Assembly: GCF_023498005.1 (NCBI RefSeq) | Contig: NZ_CP097289.1 | Location: 4,092,001-4,156,000, forward strand | DNA from: Streptomyces durmitorensis | GTDB taxonomy: Bacteria; Actinomycetota; Actinomycetes; Streptomycetales; Streptomycetaceae | Length of the DNA stretch: 64,000 bases | Reading direction: 5' to 3' | Shown here: positions 9,160 through 18,069 of the stretch, piece after piece | Layout: the number at the start of each line of letters is the position of its first letter | Position numbering within the stretch: position 1 is the stretch's first letter | Made by a program: the position numbers and the translations under genes | Notes under the pieces: generated by a model | The model's input: the letters and a program-made list of their open reading frames with translations, nothing else | What the model was told of the DNA's origin: nothing | Databases searched by the model: none

Positions 9160-10182
9160 TTAGTACTGCTCGGTCTCGACGAACCCAGCGTCCGCGTCGT
9201 CGTCAGCCCCGAAGGCGTCAGCGGCAGCGGTCGGGTCGAAGCCGGGAGGCGAGTCCTTCAGCGCGAGACCCATGCCGTTCAGCTTCATCTTGACCTCGTC
9301 GATCGACTTCGCACCGAAGTTGCGGATGTCGAGCAGGTCCGCCTCGGAGCGGGCCACGAGCTCACCCACGGAGTGGATGCCCTCGCGCTTGAGGCAGTTG
9401 TACGACCGAACGGTGAGCTCCAGCTCCTCGATCGGCAGGGCGAGATCGGCGGCCAGGGCCGCGTCCGTCGGCGAGGGGCCCATGTCGATGCCCTCGGCGT
9501 CGATGTTGAGCTCGCGCGCCAGACCGAACAGCTCGACCAGCGTCTTGCCCGCGGACGCCATGGCGTCACGCGGCCGCATGGCCTGCTTGGTCTCGACGTC
9601 GACGATCAGCTTGTCGAAGTCGGTGCGCTGCTCGACACGGGTCGCCTCGACCTTGTACGTGACCTTCAGGACCGGCGAGTAGATCGAGTCGACCGGGATA
9701 CGACCGATCTCCTGGCCCACCTGCTTGTTCTGGACGGCCGAGACGTAGCCGCGACCGCGCTCGACGGTCAGCTCCATCTCCAGCTTGCCCTTGCCGTTGA
9801 GCGTGGCGAGGACCAGGTCGGGGTTGTGCACCTCGACACCGGCCGGCGGCGCGATGTCGGCGGCGGTGACCAGACCGGGACCCTGCTTGCGCAGGTACAT
9901 CACGACGGGCTCATCGTGCTCGCTGGAGACGACCAGCTGCTTGATGTTGAGGATGAGGTCGGTGACGTCTTCCTTGACGCCCGGCACGGTGGTGAACTCG
10001 TGCAGGACACCGTCGATGCGGATGGACGTGACGGCCGCACCCGGGATCGAGGAGAGAAGGGTCCGACGCAGAGAGTTACCGAGGGTGTAACCGAAGCCCG
10101 GCTCCAGCGGCTCGATCACGAACCGGGAGCGGAATTCGTCGACGACCTCTTCGGTCAACGAGGGACGCTGAGCGATCAGCAT
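9160..10182 (-). CDS. rpoA: DNA-directed RNA polymerase subunit alpha
   Basis: Scaffold for core polymerase assembly and contact site for activators. The 340-aa protein begins [13 protein letters not shown]. It has the N-terminal dimerisation domain (about 1-230, with [23 protein letters not shown]) and the C-terminal DNA- and activator-binding domain (about 245-310, with [20 protein letters not shown]). It ends in an acidic tail. It follows rpsK by 120 nt; rpsD, which sits here in E. coli, is absent. Confidence 0.98.
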   Translation of the reverse strand: MLIAQRPSLTEEVVDEFRSRFVIEPLEPGFGYTLGNSLRRTLLSSIPGAAVTSIRIDGVLHEFTTVPGVKEDVTDLILNIKQLVVSSEHDEPVVMYLRKQGPGLVTAADIAPPAGVEVHNPDLVLATLNGKGKLEMELTVERGRGYVSAVQNKQVGQEIGRIPVDSIYSPVLKVTYKVEATRVEQRTDFDKLIVDVETKQAMRPRDAMASAGKTLVELFGLARELNIDAEGIDMGPSPTDAALAADLALPIEELELTVRSYNCLKREGIHSVGELVARSEADLLDIRNFGAKSIDEVKMKLNGMGLALKDSPPGFDPTAAADAFGADDDADAGFVETEQY

Positions 10183-10243
10183 GAAGTGAGTCCTTCAGTC
10201 AGGGGCACCCACTATTTGATGCCCTGATGTTGTTACAAGGGTA

Positions 10244-10277
10244 CGGGCGGTACAGCTCCGGAGAGCCGCACCGCCCG
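10244..10277 (-). other. hairpin in the rpsK-rpoA spacer
   Basis: CGGGCGGT (10244-10251) pairs with ACCGCCCG (10270-10277) around an inner CTCCGGAG palindrome. There is no T-run. Its place 60 nt before rpoA suggests an mRNA processing, stability or attenuation element. Confidence 0.45.
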
Positions 10278-10302
10278 AAATCCTCAGACCAAACGACGTG
10301 CG

Positions 10303-10707
10303 TCAGACGCGGCGACGCTTGGGGGGACGGCAGCCGTTGTGCGGCGTCGGCGTGACGTCCTGGATCGAACCGACCTCGAGGCCAGTGGCCTGGAGGGAGC
10401 GGATCGCGGTCTCACGGCCGGAGCCGGGACCCTTGACGAAGACGTCAACCTTGCGCATGCCGTGCTCCTGGGCGCGACGCGCGGCCGACTCGGCGGCCAT
10501 CTGCGCGGCGAACGGAGTCGACTTGCGCGAGCCCTTGAAGCCGACGTGGCCGGCGGAGGCCCAGCTGATCACGTTGCCCGTGGGGTCCGTGATCGAGACG
10601 ATGGTGTTGTTGAACGTGCTCTTGATGTGGGCGTGCCCGTGAGCGACGTTCTTCTTTTCCTTGCGGCGCACCTTCTTGGCAGCGCCCTGACGACCCTTGG
10701 GGGGCAT
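10303..10707 (-). CDS. rpsK: 30S ribosomal protein S11 (uS11)
   Basis: Platform protein that contacts E-site tRNA and mRNA. The 134-aa protein starts [19 protein letters not shown] and contains the S11 stretches [15 protein letters not shown] and [17 protein letters not shown]. It ends [18 protein letters not shown]. It is cotranscribed with rpsM (62 nt upstream) and precedes rpoA. Confidence 0.98.
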   Translation of the reverse strand: MPPKGRQGAAKKVRRKEKKNVAHGHAHIKSTFNNTIVSITDPTGNVISWASAGHVGFKGSRKSTPFAAQMAAESAARRAQEHGMRKVDVFVKGPGSGRETAIRSLQATGLEVGSIQDVTPTPHNGCRPPKRRRV

Positions 10708-10769
10708 CTATTAACTCCTACGCGAGGTGGTCGGTCCTGCAGCGACAGCTGTCGATCGACCGCTGAGGA

Positions 10770-11150
10770 CTACTTCTTGCCCGGCTTCTTCTTACCGGCG
10801 ATGGCGCGACGCGGGCCCTTACGGGTGCGGGCGTTGGTGCTGGTGCGCTGACCGCGGACGGGCAGGCCACGACGGTGACGAAGACCCTGGTAGCAACCGA
10901 TCTCGACCTTGCGGCGGATGTCGGCCTGGATCTCGCGACGGAGGTCACCCTCGGTCTGGATGTTCGCGTCCACGTACTCGCGGATCTTGATCAGGTCCTC
11001 TTCGGACAGATCACGAACACGGGTGTTGCGGTCCACACCGGTGGCGTCCAGCGTCTGCTGGGACAGCGTGCGGCCAATGCCGAACACGTACGTGAGGGCG
11101 ACCTCAACACGCTTTTCGCGCGGGAGGTCAACACCTTCAAGGCGTGCCAT
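10770..11150 (-). CDS. rpsM: 30S ribosomal protein S13 (uS13)
   Basis: Head protein that touches P-site tRNA and forms the intersubunit bridge with L5. The 126-aa product starts [21 protein letters not shown], has the GIGRTLSQQ helix-two-turn-helix region, and ends in the basic tail typical of S13. ATG start preceded by AGGAG. A 178-nt spacer separates it from rpmJ and contains a CCCAGG/CCTGGG stem; I see no clear promoter there. Confidence 0.98.
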   Translation of the reverse strand: MARLEGVDLPREKRVEVALTYVFGIGRTLSQQTLDATGVDRNTRVRDLSEEDLIKIREYVDANIQTEGDLRREIQADIRRKVEIGCYQGLRHRRGLPVRGQRTSTNARTRKGPRRAIAGKKKPGKK

Positions 11151-11328
11151 TCAAGGCTCCTGTTGATTTTCGGAGGTCTTCAGCAGGACCGGTCCCAGGT
11201 GCCGTACGAGGTACATCCTGGGTCCCCGGCCTCCGACCGGGGGTGTCGCCCTCCATCACTGAAGAGGGACGCGTCCTGCATATGTGCTTACGTGCGTCGC
11301 GCGAAAATCTGCGAACTGCAGTCGTGCG

Positions 11329-11442
11329 TCAGCCCTGGCGCTGCTTGTGGCGCGGGTTGTCGCAGATAACCATGACCCGGCCGTGACGGCGGATCACCCT
11401 GCACTTGTCGCAGATCTTCTTGACGCTCGGCTTGACCTTCAT
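11329..11442 (-). CDS. rpmJ: 50S ribosomal protein L36 (bL36), zinc-binding form
   Basis: The smallest large-subunit protein, 37 aa, beginning [14 protein letters not shown]. The zinc ligands Cys11, Cys14, Cys27 and His32 are all present, so this is the zinc-dependent (C+) form. Streptomyces also keep zinc-independent paralogues elsewhere under Zur control. ATG at 11442-11440. It is placed between infA and rpsM as in other actinomycetes. Confidence 0.95.
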   Translation of the reverse strand: MKVKPSVKKICDKCRVIRRHGRVMVICDNPRHKQRQG

Positions 11443-11468
11443 TGGTGAGGTTCTCCGGGTCAGTGCCT

Positions 11469-11489
11469 CGCCCCATACGAGATGGGGCG
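11469..11489 (-). other. small hairpin between infA and rpmJ
   Basis: GCCCCAT (11470-11476) and ATGGGGC (11482-11488) close an ACGAG loop just downstream of the infA stop. No T-run; probably a stabilising 3' structure. Confidence 0.4.
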
Positions 11490-11499
11490 GGGGCAAGAT

Positions 11500-11721
11500 C
11501 TACTTGTACCGGTAGACGATCCGGCCACGGGTCAGGTCGTAAGGAGACAACTCCACCACGACCCGGTCGTCAGGGAGGATGCGGATGTAGTGCATACGCA
11601 TCTTGCCGCTGATGTGTGCCAGGACCTGGTGGCCGTTCTGGAGCTCAACCTTGAACATGGCGTTCGGAAGAGACTCAACGACAGTGCCCTCGATCTCGAT
11701 GGCACCTTGCTTCTTGGCCAC
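11500..11721 (-). CDS. infA: translation initiation factor IF-1
   Basis: S1-fold factor that occupies the 30S A site during initiation. From the GTG at 11721 the protein is 73 aa, the usual IF-1 length, beginning with the [15 protein letters not shown] segment and ending [12 protein letters not shown]. An in-frame upstream start would add 19 unconserved residues, so I reject it. The Shine-Dalgarno is AAGGGCAG. It has its own promoter at 11802-11831 and heads an infA-rpmJ-rpsM-rpsK transcript. Confidence 0.96.
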   Translation of the reverse strand: MAKKQGAIEIEGTVVESLPNAMFKVELQNGHQVLAHISGKMRMHYIRILPDDRVVVELSPYDLTRGRIVYRYK

Positions 11722-11801
11722 GCTCTGCCCTTCGAATCGACTACCTTGATCGACTTCGTTCACCGCATGCAGACACACGGATGCACGAGAGCCGACGCGT
11801 C

Positions 11802-11831
11802 AGTCTACGTCAGGCCACCCGGAAAGACGAA
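11802..11831 (-). promoter_or_regulatory. infA promoter
   Basis: TAGACT (11807-11802) is a strong -10; TTCGTC lies 18 bp upstream as a weak -35. The predicted start is near 11795, giving a 74-nt leader. Confidence 0.5.
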
Positions 11832-11874
11832 TCGAGGAAGAATGCCCCACGAGCAAGATCCTTAAGCAAGGGGG

Positions 11875-12714
11875 TCACTTCGCCAGCGGGTCCGGCGCCG
11901 TCGTAACCCCGTACTCCGCCAGCTTCGCCTTGCCGCAGTCAGGAGCCGTCAGCACAATCGGCCCCTCCTCCGTCAGCGCGACGGAGTGCTCCCAGTGCGA
12001 GGACCAGGTGCCGTCCGTCGTGATGACCGTCCAGTCGTCCTCCAGGACCTCCGTGCGGGGCGTGCCGAGGGAGACCATGGGCTCGATCGCGAGGCAGAAG
12101 CCGGGGACCAGCTTGGGGCCCTTGCCGCGGCGGCGCTCGACGTAGTTCAGGAGGTGGGGGTCCATGTGCATCTCGGTGCCGATGCCGTGGCCGCCGTAGT
12201 CCTCGACGATGCCGTACTTGCCGCCGCCGGGCTTCGGCTGGCGGCGGATGTACGTCTCGATGGCGCGGGAGATGTCCACGAGGCGGTTGCCCTGCTTCAT
12301 GGCGGCCAGGCCGGCCCACATCGACTCCTCGGTCACCCGGGAGAGCTCGATCAGCTCCGGAGCGTGACCGGTGCCCACGAACGCGGTGTACGCGGCGTCG
12401 CCGTGCCAGCCGTCGATGATGGCGCCCGCGTCGATGGAGATGATGTCGCCGTCCTTCAGGACGGTCTTGTCGTCCGGGATGCCGTGCACGACGACCTCGT
12501 TGACCGAGGTGCAGATCGTCGCCGGAAAGCCGCCGTACCCCAGGAAGTTGGACTTCGCGCCGTGCTCGGCGATCACCTTGCGGGCGACGTCGTCCAGGTC
12601 CTTCGTGGTGGCACCCGGCACCGCCGCCTCGCGCGTCGCGGCGTGGACGGCGGCGACGACAAGGCCCGCCTCACGCATCTTCGCGATCTGCTCGGGGGTC
12701 TTGATCTGCACCAT
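11875..12714 (-). CDS. map: type I methionine aminopeptidase
   Basis: Removes N-terminal Met from nascent proteins. The 279-aa enzyme carries all five metal ligands: Asp95 (SIDAG), Asp106 (WHGDAA), His176 (GGHGIGTEMH), Glu211 (IEPMVS) and Glu242 (HWEHSVAL). I chose the ATG at 12714 (MVQIKTPEQIAKM), preceded by GGAAG; a second ATG 21 bp upstream adds MTESGSP. It follows adk, but a strong terminator at 12784-12813 and a perfect palindrome at 12749-12764 lie between them, implying a separate and possibly regulated promoter. Confidence 0.96.
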   Translation of the reverse strand: MVQIKTPEQIAKMREAGLVVAAVHAATREAAVPGATTKDLDDVARKVIAEHGAKSNFLGYGGFPATICTSVNEVVVHGIPDDKTVLKDGDIISIDAGAIIDGWHGDAAYTAFVGTGHAPELIELSRVTEESMWAGLAAMKQGNRLVDISRAIETYIRRQPKPGGGKYGIVEDYGGHGIGTEMHMDPHLLNYVERRRGKGPKLVPGFCLAIEPMVSLGTPRTEVLEDDWTVITTDGTWSSHWEHSVALTEEGPIVLTAPDCGKAKLAEYGVTTAPDPLAK

Positions 12715-12748
12715 GGGGCTTCCGCTCTCCGTCATCCGTCCGACAACC

Positions 12749-12764
12749 GGTTACGTACGTAACC
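12749..12764. promoter_or_regulatory. 16-bp perfect palindrome upstream of map
   Basis: GGTTACGTACGTAACC reads the same on both strands and is followed by a second CTACGTAC half-like site at 12765-12772. It lies 35 bp upstream of the map start and after the adk terminator, so it fits an operator. The regulator is unknown. Confidence 0.5.
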
Positions 12765-12783
12765 GCTACGTACACAACACTAC

Positions 12784-12813
12784 GGCCGCGGTCCCCCGAG
12801 GGGCACCGCGGCC
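12784..12813 (-). terminator. secY-adk terminator
   Basis: GGCCGCGGT (12784-12792) and ACCGCGGCC (12805-12813), extended by CCCC/GGGG, form a stem of about 13 bp. It begins 16 nt after the adk stop; the minus-strand tail is T-poor. Confidence 0.65.
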
Positions 12814-12828
12814 GAGACAGCGTACTGA

Positions 12829-13482
12829 CTACTTGTCGCCCTTGAGGGCGTCCATCGCGCGCTTGGTGACCTCGTTCACCTTGCCGAGCGCCGAGATCGT
12901 GACCACCAGGCCCTGGGCCTTGTAGTGGTCGATGATCGGCTCGGTCTCGCGGTGGTACACGTCGAGCCGCTTGCGCACGGTCTCTTCCTGGTCGTCACCG
13001 CGCTGGTAGAGCTCGCCGCCGCAGACGTCGCAGACGCCCTCGGTCTTCGGCTTGCTGTACGTCACGTGGAAGACGTGGCTGGAATCGTTCCGGCAGATGC
13101 GGCGGCCCGCGATGCGCTTGACCACCTCGTCCTCGGGGACCTCGAGGTCGAGCACCGCGTCCAGCTTCTGGCCGTCCGCCTTGAGCGACTCGTCCAGGGC
13201 CTCGGCCTGCGACACGTTCCGCGGGAAGCCGTCGAGCAGGAAGCCGTTCGTGGCGTCCGGCTGCGTCATGCGGTCGTGGGCCATGCCGATGGTGACCTCG
13301 TCGGGGACGAGGTTGCCGGCGTCCATGAAGGCCTTCGCCTGCTTGCCCAGCTCCGTGCCCTTGCTGATGTTGGCGCGGAAGAGGTCGCCCGTGGAGATGT
13401 GCGGGATCTTCAGGTTCTTGGCGAGGAACGCGGCCTGCGTTCCCTTGCCCGCACCGGGCGGCCCGACGAGGACGATTCGCAT
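12829..13482 (-). CDS. adk: adenylate kinase
   Basis: Interconverts ATP + AMP and 2 ADP. The 217-aa protein is of the long-LID type. It has the P-loop GPPGAGKGT (7-15), ISTGDLFR, GFLLDGFPRN for AMP binding, and a LID with one Cys, nearby His residues and a CDVCGGEL CxxC pair that likely bind zinc. The ATG at 13482-13480 shares its A with the secY stop (TGATG), indicating translational coupling. The frame continuing upstream is the shadow of secY. Confidence 0.97.
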   Translation of the reverse strand: MRIVLVGPPGAGKGTQAAFLAKNLKIPHISTGDLFRANISKGTELGKQAKAFMDAGNLVPDEVTIGMAHDRMTQPDATNGFLLDGFPRNVSQAEALDESLKADGQKLDAVLDLEVPEDEVVKRIAGRRICRNDSSHVFHVTYSKPKTEGVCDVCGGELYQRGDDQEETVRKRLDVYHRETEPIIDHYKAQGLVVTISALGKVNEVTKRAMDALKGDK

Positions 13483-14795
13483 CAGCGGAGGAACCCTTCG
13501 TAATTGCGCTGCTGGAGCTGGCTCTCGATCTGCTTCACGGTCTCCAGACCCACACCCACGATGATCAGGATGCTTGTCCCGCCGAACGGGAAGTTCTGGT
13601 TCGCGCCGAAGCCCACCAACGCCATCGTCGGCACGAGAGCGATCAGACCCAGATACAGCGAGCCCGGCCACGTGATCCGGTTGAGTACGTAGCTCAAGTA
13701 CTCAGCGGTCGGACGGCCAGCCCGGATGCCCGGGATGAAGCCACCATACTTCTTCATGTTGTCCGCGACTTCCTCGGGGTTGAACGAGATAGCCACGTAG
13801 AAGAAGGCGAAGAACACGATCAACAAGAAGTACGTCGCGATGTAAATCGGGTGGTCGCCCTTGGTCAGGTTCGCCTCGATCCACTGCTTCCACCCCGAGT
13901 TGCCACCCGCGAACTGGGCGACGAGAGCAGGGATGTAGAGCAGCGAAGAGGCGAAGATCACAGGGATGATGCCCGCCTGATTGACCTTCAGCGGAATGTA
14001 CGTCGACGTACCGCCGTAGGAACGGCGACCGATCATGCGCTTCGCGTACTGGACGGGAATGCGGCGCTGAGCCTGCTCCACGAAGACGACCAGACCGACC
14101 ATGACGAGACCGACCGCGATCACCGTGCCGAACTCGATCCAGCCATCAGCCAGCGAGCCCTGCTCCTTGATGGCCCACAGGGCGCTCGGGAAGGTCGCGG
14201 CGATCGAGATGAACATGAGGATCGACATGCCGTTGCCGATGCCGCGGTCGGTGATGAGCTCACCGAGCCACATGACGCAGGCCGTGCCCGCAGTCATCGT
14301 GATGACCATGGTGACGGTCACGAAGATGGACTGGTCCGGCACGATCTCGGTGGCGACGGGGCAGCCGGAGAACAGCGAGCCCGTGCGAGCGGTGGCCACG
14401 AGGCCGGTCCCCTGGAGGATCGCGAGCGCGACAGTGAGATAACGCGTGTACTGCGTGATCTTCGCCGTGCCGGCCTGGCCCTCCTTCTTGAGGGCCTCGA
14501 GCCGCGGGATCACCACGGTCAGCAGCTGCAAGATGATGCTCGCCGTGATGTACGGCATGATGCCGAGGGCGAAGATCGTGATCTGCAGGAGCGCCCCGCC
14601 ACTCATCATGTTCACCAGGCCGAACAACCCCTGGTTGGAGTTGGCCTGGTCCATGCAGGTCTGGACGTTCTTATAGCTGACACCGGGAATCGGTACGTGC
14701 GTACCGATCCGGTAGATCACGATGATGCCGAGCGTGAAGAGCAGCTTCTTGCGCAGGTCGGGCGTCTTGAACGCCCGGGCGAACGCGGTGAGCAC
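13482..14795 (-). CDS. secY: preprotein translocase subunit SecY
   Basis: Central pore of the Sec translocon, with ten membrane helices expected and visible. From the GTG at 14795 the protein is 437 aa, beginning LTAFARAFKTPDLRKKLLFT; the Shine-Dalgarno AGGAGGCACC is directly upstream. An in-frame start 11 codons earlier lacks such a site. Family stretches include PYITASIILQLL, SYGGTSTYIPLKVN and RPTAEYLSYVLNRI. secY-adk is separated from rplO by a strong hairpin (14951-14982), so it is a distinct transcription unit. Confidence 0.97.
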   Translation of the reverse strand: MLTAFARAFKTPDLRKKLLFTLGIIVIYRIGTHVPIPGVSYKNVQTCMDQANSNQGLFGLVNMMSGGALLQITIFALGIMPYITASIILQLLTVVIPRLEALKKEGQAGTAKITQYTRYLTVALAILQGTGLVATARTGSLFSGCPVATEIVPDQSIFVTVTMVITMTAGTACVMWLGELITDRGIGNGMSILMFISIAATFPSALWAIKEQGSLADGWIEFGTVIAVGLVMVGLVVFVEQAQRRIPVQYAKRMIGRRSYGGTSTYIPLKVNQAGIIPVIFASSLLYIPALVAQFAGGNSGWKQWIEANLTKGDHPIYIATYFLLIVFFAFFYVAISFNPEEVADNMKKYGGFIPGIRAGRPTAEYLSYVLNRITWPGSLYLGLIALVPTMALVGFGANQNFPFGGTSILIIVGVGLETVKQIESQLQQRNYEGFLR

Positions 14796-14950
14796 GGTGC
14801 CTCCTGCGACCCCCGCGCGCGTGCGCAAGAGGTAGTGGTCTGAGGATCGACGAATACGTATCAGTCAGAAAAACCGCACGGGCAGACCGCACGGAGCTTA
14901 GACAGTGCACGCCACCTTACCGGCGACCGTGCCCCCCTTGGAACGACCAA

Positions 14951-14982
14951 CCGGGGATGCCCCATATGTGGGGCATCCCCGG
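14951..14982 (-). terminator. terminator between rplO and secY
   Basis: A perfect 13-bp stem (CCGGGGATGCCCC / GGGGCATCCCCGG) with an ATATGT loop lies 38 nt after the rplO stop. The minus-strand tail is TTGGTCGTTCC. It marks the end of the spc operon. Confidence 0.75.
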
Positions 14983-15019
14983 CTGGGAATCGCTCAAGTC
15001 ATCGAGTGGCCTGAAGAAT

Positions 15020-15475
15020 TCAGACGAGCTCGGTGACGGTACCGCCAGCGGCGGTGATCTTCTCCTTGGCGGAGCCGGAGACGGCGTCAACCGTCACCTG
15101 CAGCGCCACGGTGACCTCACCCTGGCCGAGAACCTTGACGAGGCTGTTCTTGCGAACGGCACCCTTGGCGACGAGACCCTCGACGGTGACCTCGCCACCC
15201 TCGGGGAACAGCGCGCTCAGCTTGTCGAGGTTCACGACCTGGAACTCGGTCTTGAACGGGTTCTTGAAGCCCTTGAGCTTCGGGAGGCGCATGTGGAGGG
15301 GCATCTGCCCGCCCTCGAAGCGCTCCGGAACCTGGTAACGGGCCTTGGTGCCCTTGGTACCACGGCCTGCGGTCTTACCCTTGGACGCCTCACCACGACC
15401 CACACGGGTCTTGGCGGTCTTGGCGCCCGGGGCGGGCCGGAGGTTGTGGACCTTCAGCGGGTTCTGCTCCGCCAT
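15020..15475 (-). CDS. rplO: 50S ribosomal protein L15 (uL15)
   Basis: Late-assembly large-subunit protein. It is 151 aa from the ATG at 15475 ([19 protein letters not shown]), with the basic [19 protein letters not shown] region and [18 protein letters not shown] start six codons upstream would overlap rpmD and is rejected. rplO follows rpmD with 1 nt between stop and start, and ends the spc operon before the 14951-14982 terminator. Confidence 0.97.
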   Translation of the reverse strand: MAEQNPLKVHNLRPAPGAKTAKTRVGRGEASKGKTAGRGTKGTKARYQVPERFEGGQMPLHMRLPKLKGFKNPFKTEFQVVNLDKLSALFPEGGEVTVEGLVAKGAVRKNSLVKVLGQGEVTVALQVTVDAVSGSAKEKITAAGGTVTELV

Positions 15476-15476
15476 G

Positions 15477-15659
15477 TCAGTCGACCTCCTCAACCGTCAC
15501 GAGGTGGCGGACGGTGTTAGCCATTCCGCGGAACTCGGGGCGGTCTTCCTTGACGACCACGTCGTTCAGGCGCTTGAGCCCGAGCGAACGCAGCGTGTCG
15601 CGGTGGTTCTGCTTGCTGCCGATGTACGACTTCGTCTGCGTGATCTTGAGGCGAGCCAT
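15477..15659 (-). CDS. rpmD: 50S ribosomal protein L30 (uL30)
   Basis: 60-aa large-subunit protein, [20 protein letters not shown] at the N-terminus and ending HLVTVEEVD. The ATG (15659-15657) overlaps the TAA of rpsE by one base (TAATG), so translation is coupled. The frame extends upstream inside rpsE, but only the last 60 codons match L30. Confidence 0.96.
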   Translation of the reverse strand: MARLKITQTKSYIGSKQNHRDTLRSLGLKRLNDVVVKEDRPEFRGMANTVRHLVTVEEVD

Positions 15660-16261
15660 TACGCACCCGCCCCGGCACGTGCACGAAGCAGGGCCGCGGG
15701 AGCGACGTCCTCGAGGGGCAGACCACGGCGAGCCGCGATCTCCTCGGGACGCTGCAGGCCCTTGAGGGCCGCCACGGTCGCGTGCACGATGTTGATCGCG
15801 TTCGAAGAACCGAGCGACTTCGACAGGATGTCGTGCACGCCGGCGCACTCGAGCACAGCACGCACCGGGCCACCGGCGATAACACCGGTACCGGGGGAAG
15901 CAGGCTTGAGCAGGACGACGCCTGCGGCCTTCTCGCCCGTGATCGGGTGCGGGATGGTGCCCTGGATACGCGGAACCTTGAAGAAGTTCTTCTTGGCCTC
16001 TTCAACGCCCTTGGCGATGGCCGCGGGAACTTCCTTGGCCTTGCCGTATCCGACACCTACGGTGCCGTCACCGTCGCCCACCACGACCAGCGCGGTGAAG
16101 CTGAAGCGGCGACCACCCTTGACAACCTTGGCGACACGGTTGATCGCGACAACGCGCTCAACGTATGCGGTCTTCTCGGCGGCAGCGCCACCGTCGCGAC
16201 CCTTCCGGTCCCGCCGCTCGCCGCCACCGGCACCGCTTCCGCGGCGCTGGGGTCCAGCCAT
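15659..16261 (-). CDS. rpsE: 30S ribosomal protein S5 (uS5)
   Basis: Decoding-fidelity protein beside S4. The 200-aa product has a Gly/Arg-rich N-terminal extension of about 28 residues. The dsRNA-binding-like domain follows ([23 protein letters not shown] is the start of it), then [15 protein letters not shown] and the C-terminal S5 fold ([15 protein letters not shown]). It sits in the spc operon between rplR and rpmD. Confidence 0.98.
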   Translation of the reverse strand: MAGPQRRGSGAGGGERRDRKGRDGGAAAEKTAYVERVVAINRVAKVVKGGRRFSFTALVVVGDGDGTVGVGYGKAKEVPAAIAKGVEEAKKNFFKVPRIQGTIPHPITGEKAAGVVLLKPASPGTGVIAGGPVRAVLECAGVHDILSKSLGSSNAINIVHATVAALKGLQRPEEIAARRGLPLEDVAPAALLRARAGAGA

Positions 16262-16307
16262 TGGAATTACCTCTCTCTGTTACGTCCGCTAGCTCCGGAA
16301 CCGGGGC

Positions 16308-16691
16308 TTAGAACTTCAGCCCGGCTTCGCGGGCGGCGTCCGCCAGAGCGGCAATGCGCCCGGCGTACTTGTTGCCACCGCGGTCGAACACGACGGCCTC
16401 GACACCCGCAGCCTTGGCACGCTCGGCAACGAGCGCGCCGACCTGCTTGGCCTGCGCGGACTTGTCGGCCTCGCCACCGCGGATCGTCGCGTCCAGGGTC
16501 GACGCCGACGCAAGGGTGTGACCCTTGAGGTCGTCGATGACCTGAGCAACGATGTTGCGGTTCGAGCGAGTCACGACGAGGCGCGGACGCTCCGCCGTAC
16601 CCGACACGTTCTTGCGGATGCGGATGTGGCGGCGGGCCTTGGCGGCACGCTTGTAAGCGTCACCCTTGGCGATCTTCACACCGTATGCCAT
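16308..16691 (-). CDS. rplR: 50S ribosomal protein L18 (uL18)
   Basis: 5S rRNA-binding protein. The 127-aa product has the basic N-terminus [18 protein letters not shown], then [20 protein letters not shown], and the C-terminal [28 protein letters not shown] ending. The stop-to-start distance to rplF is 3 nt, so coupling with rplF is likely. Confidence 0.98.
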   Translation of the reverse strand: MAYGVKIAKGDAYKRAAKARRHIRIRKNVSGTAERPRLVVTRSNRNIVAQVIDDLKGHTLASASTLDATIRGGEADKSAQAKQVGALVAERAKAAGVEAVVFDRGGNKYAGRIAALADAAREAGLKF

Positions 16692-16694
16692 GGC

Positions 16695-17234
16695 TTACTT
16701 ACCTGCCTTTCCGACCTTGCGCCGGATGACTTCGCCCTCGTACTTGACACCCTTGGCCTTGTACGGGTCGGGCTTGCGCAGCTTGCGGATGTTGGCCGCA
16801 ACCTCGCCGACCTTCTGCTTGTCGATGCCCTCGACCGAAAGCTTGGTCGCGGACTCCACCTTGAAGGTGATGCCCTCGGGGGCCTCGACCAGGATCGGGT
16901 GGCTGTAACCCAGCGAGAACTCCAGGTTGGAGCCCTTCGCGAGCACGCGGTAACCGACACCGCTGATCTCGAGCTTCTTCACGTAACCCGTGGTCACGCC
17001 GGTGATCATGTTCGCCACCAGCGTGCGGGACAGGCCGTGCAGGGCCTTGTTCTGACGCTCGTCGTTCGGGCGGGTGACGCTCAGCACGCCGTCCTCACCC
17101 TTAGCGATGTCGATCGGCGCGACGACGGTGTGGGAAAGGGAGCCCTTGGGACCCTTAACCGAGACCGTCCGGCCGTCGATGGTGACGTCCACGCCGGCGG
17201 GAACCGTGATGGGGAGCTTGCCAATACGCGACAT
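16695..17234 (-). CDS. rplF: 50S ribosomal protein L6 (uL6)
   Basis: Binds near the sarcin-ricin loop at the factor-binding site. The 179-aa product contains [16 protein letters not shown] at its start, the [21 protein letters not shown] segment and the C-terminal signature [24 protein letters not shown] start with an AGGAAT-type Shine-Dalgarno. Part of the spc operon, 21 nt after rpsH. Confidence 0.98.
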   Translation of the reverse strand: MSRIGKLPITVPAGVDVTIDGRTVSVKGPKGSLSHTVVAPIDIAKGEDGVLSVTRPNDERQNKALHGLSRTLVANMITGVTTGYVKKLEISGVGYRVLAKGSNLEFSLGYSHPILVEAPEGITFKVESATKLSVEGIDKQKVGEVAANIRKLRKPDPYKAKGVKYEGEVIRRKVGKAGK

Positions 17235-17255
17235 TAGCTATTCCTCCGTTCCCGA

Positions 17256-17654
17256 CTACCAGACGTAGGCGAGGACTTCCCCACCTACGCCCTTCTTGCC
17301 TGCCTGCTGGCCGGTGAGGAGACCGTGGGACGTGGAGATGATCGCCACGCCCAGGCCGCCGAGCACCTTCGGCAGATTGGTGGACTTCGCGTAAACCCGG
17401 AGACCGGGCTTGGAGATCCGCTTGATGCCCGCAATGGAGCGCTCACGGTTCGGGCCGAACTTCAGCTCGAGGACGAGGTTCTTGCCGACCTCGGCGTCCT
17501 CGGTCTTCCAGCCCGTGATGAAGCCCTCCTGCTGGAGGATCTCCGCGATGTGAGACTTGATCTTGCTGTGCGGCATCGCCACGGAGTCGTGGTACGCCGA
17601 GTTCGCGTTACGCAGACGAGTCAGCATGTCCGCGATCGGATCAGTCATGGTCAT
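17256..17654 (-). CDS. rpsH: 30S ribosomal protein S8 (uS8)
   Basis: Binds helix 21 of 16S rRNA; in E. coli S8 also represses the spc operon by binding its mRNA. The 132-aa protein begins [20 protein letters not shown] and ends GGEVLAYVW. It contains the [16 protein letters not shown] S8 signature. It is preceded by an unusually long spacer (225 nt) after rpsN, which makes a separate promoter or a regulatory structure plausible. Confidence 0.98.
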   Translation of the reverse strand: MTMTDPIADMLTRLRNANSAYHDSVAMPHSKIKSHIAEILQQEGFITGWKTEDAEVGKNLVLELKFGPNRERSIAGIKRISKPGLRVYAKSTNLPKVLGGLGVAIISTSHGLLTGQQAGKKGVGGEVLAYVW

Positions 17655-17848
17655 GAATTGGCCTTCGGCCTCTCTCGCCGTGGTTTCCTATCTGCGCCAT
17701 CCCTCTCCCCACTCAGAGGCGGGACGGGTGCGGCGCGGGGACCTACGGCGTAGTAAGTCGGTCAGGGCGGCAGGCGCCCAACCCTCCTAGCCTAAGCCAT
17801 GGAGAGGTGGGCCACCTACCGACCAGATACTTACCGAGAGCCTCCAGT

Positions 17849-17880
17849 AATTCCCAAGTCCCTAAGGACAGGCGGGAATT
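17849..17880 (-). other. hairpin directly after rpsN
   Basis: Outer arms AATTCCC and GGGAATT and inner arms GTCC(TTA)GGAC form a two-part stem that starts inside the rpsN stop codon. There is no T-run. It lies at the head of the 225-nt rpsN-rpsH spacer and may be a processing or regulatory structure. Confidence 0.5.
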
Positions 17881-18064
17881 ACCAGGAGCTCTTGGTCACG
17901 CCCGGCAGCTCGCCACGGTGAGCCATCTCACGAAGGCAGACGCGGCACAGGCCGAACTTGCGGTACACGGAGTGCGGACGGCCACAACGCTGGCAGCGGG
18001 TGTAGCCGCGCACACCGAACTTGGGCTTACGAGCAGCCTTGGCAATAAGTGCCTTCTTCGCCAT
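17879..18064 (-). CDS. rpsN: 30S ribosomal protein S14 type Z (uS14)
   Basis: 61-aa zinc-binding S14. The ligands Cys24, Cys27, Cys40 and Cys43 are in CQRCGRP and CRVCLRE. This is the zinc-dependent form; Streptomyces usually carry a Zur-regulated Cys-less S14 elsewhere. It lies 5 nt after rplE, as expected in the spc operon, and is followed by a hairpin (17849-17880) and a long spacer. Confidence 0.98.
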   Translation of the reverse strand: MAKKALIAKAARKPKFGVRGYTRCQRCGRPHSVYRKFGLCRVCLREMAHRGELPGVTKSSW

Positions 18065-18069
18065 CTCGC

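Noticed and set aside
7696..10227. An 843-codon plus-strand frame across truA, rplQ and rpoA
   Set aside because: Antisense shadow of three well-supported genes.
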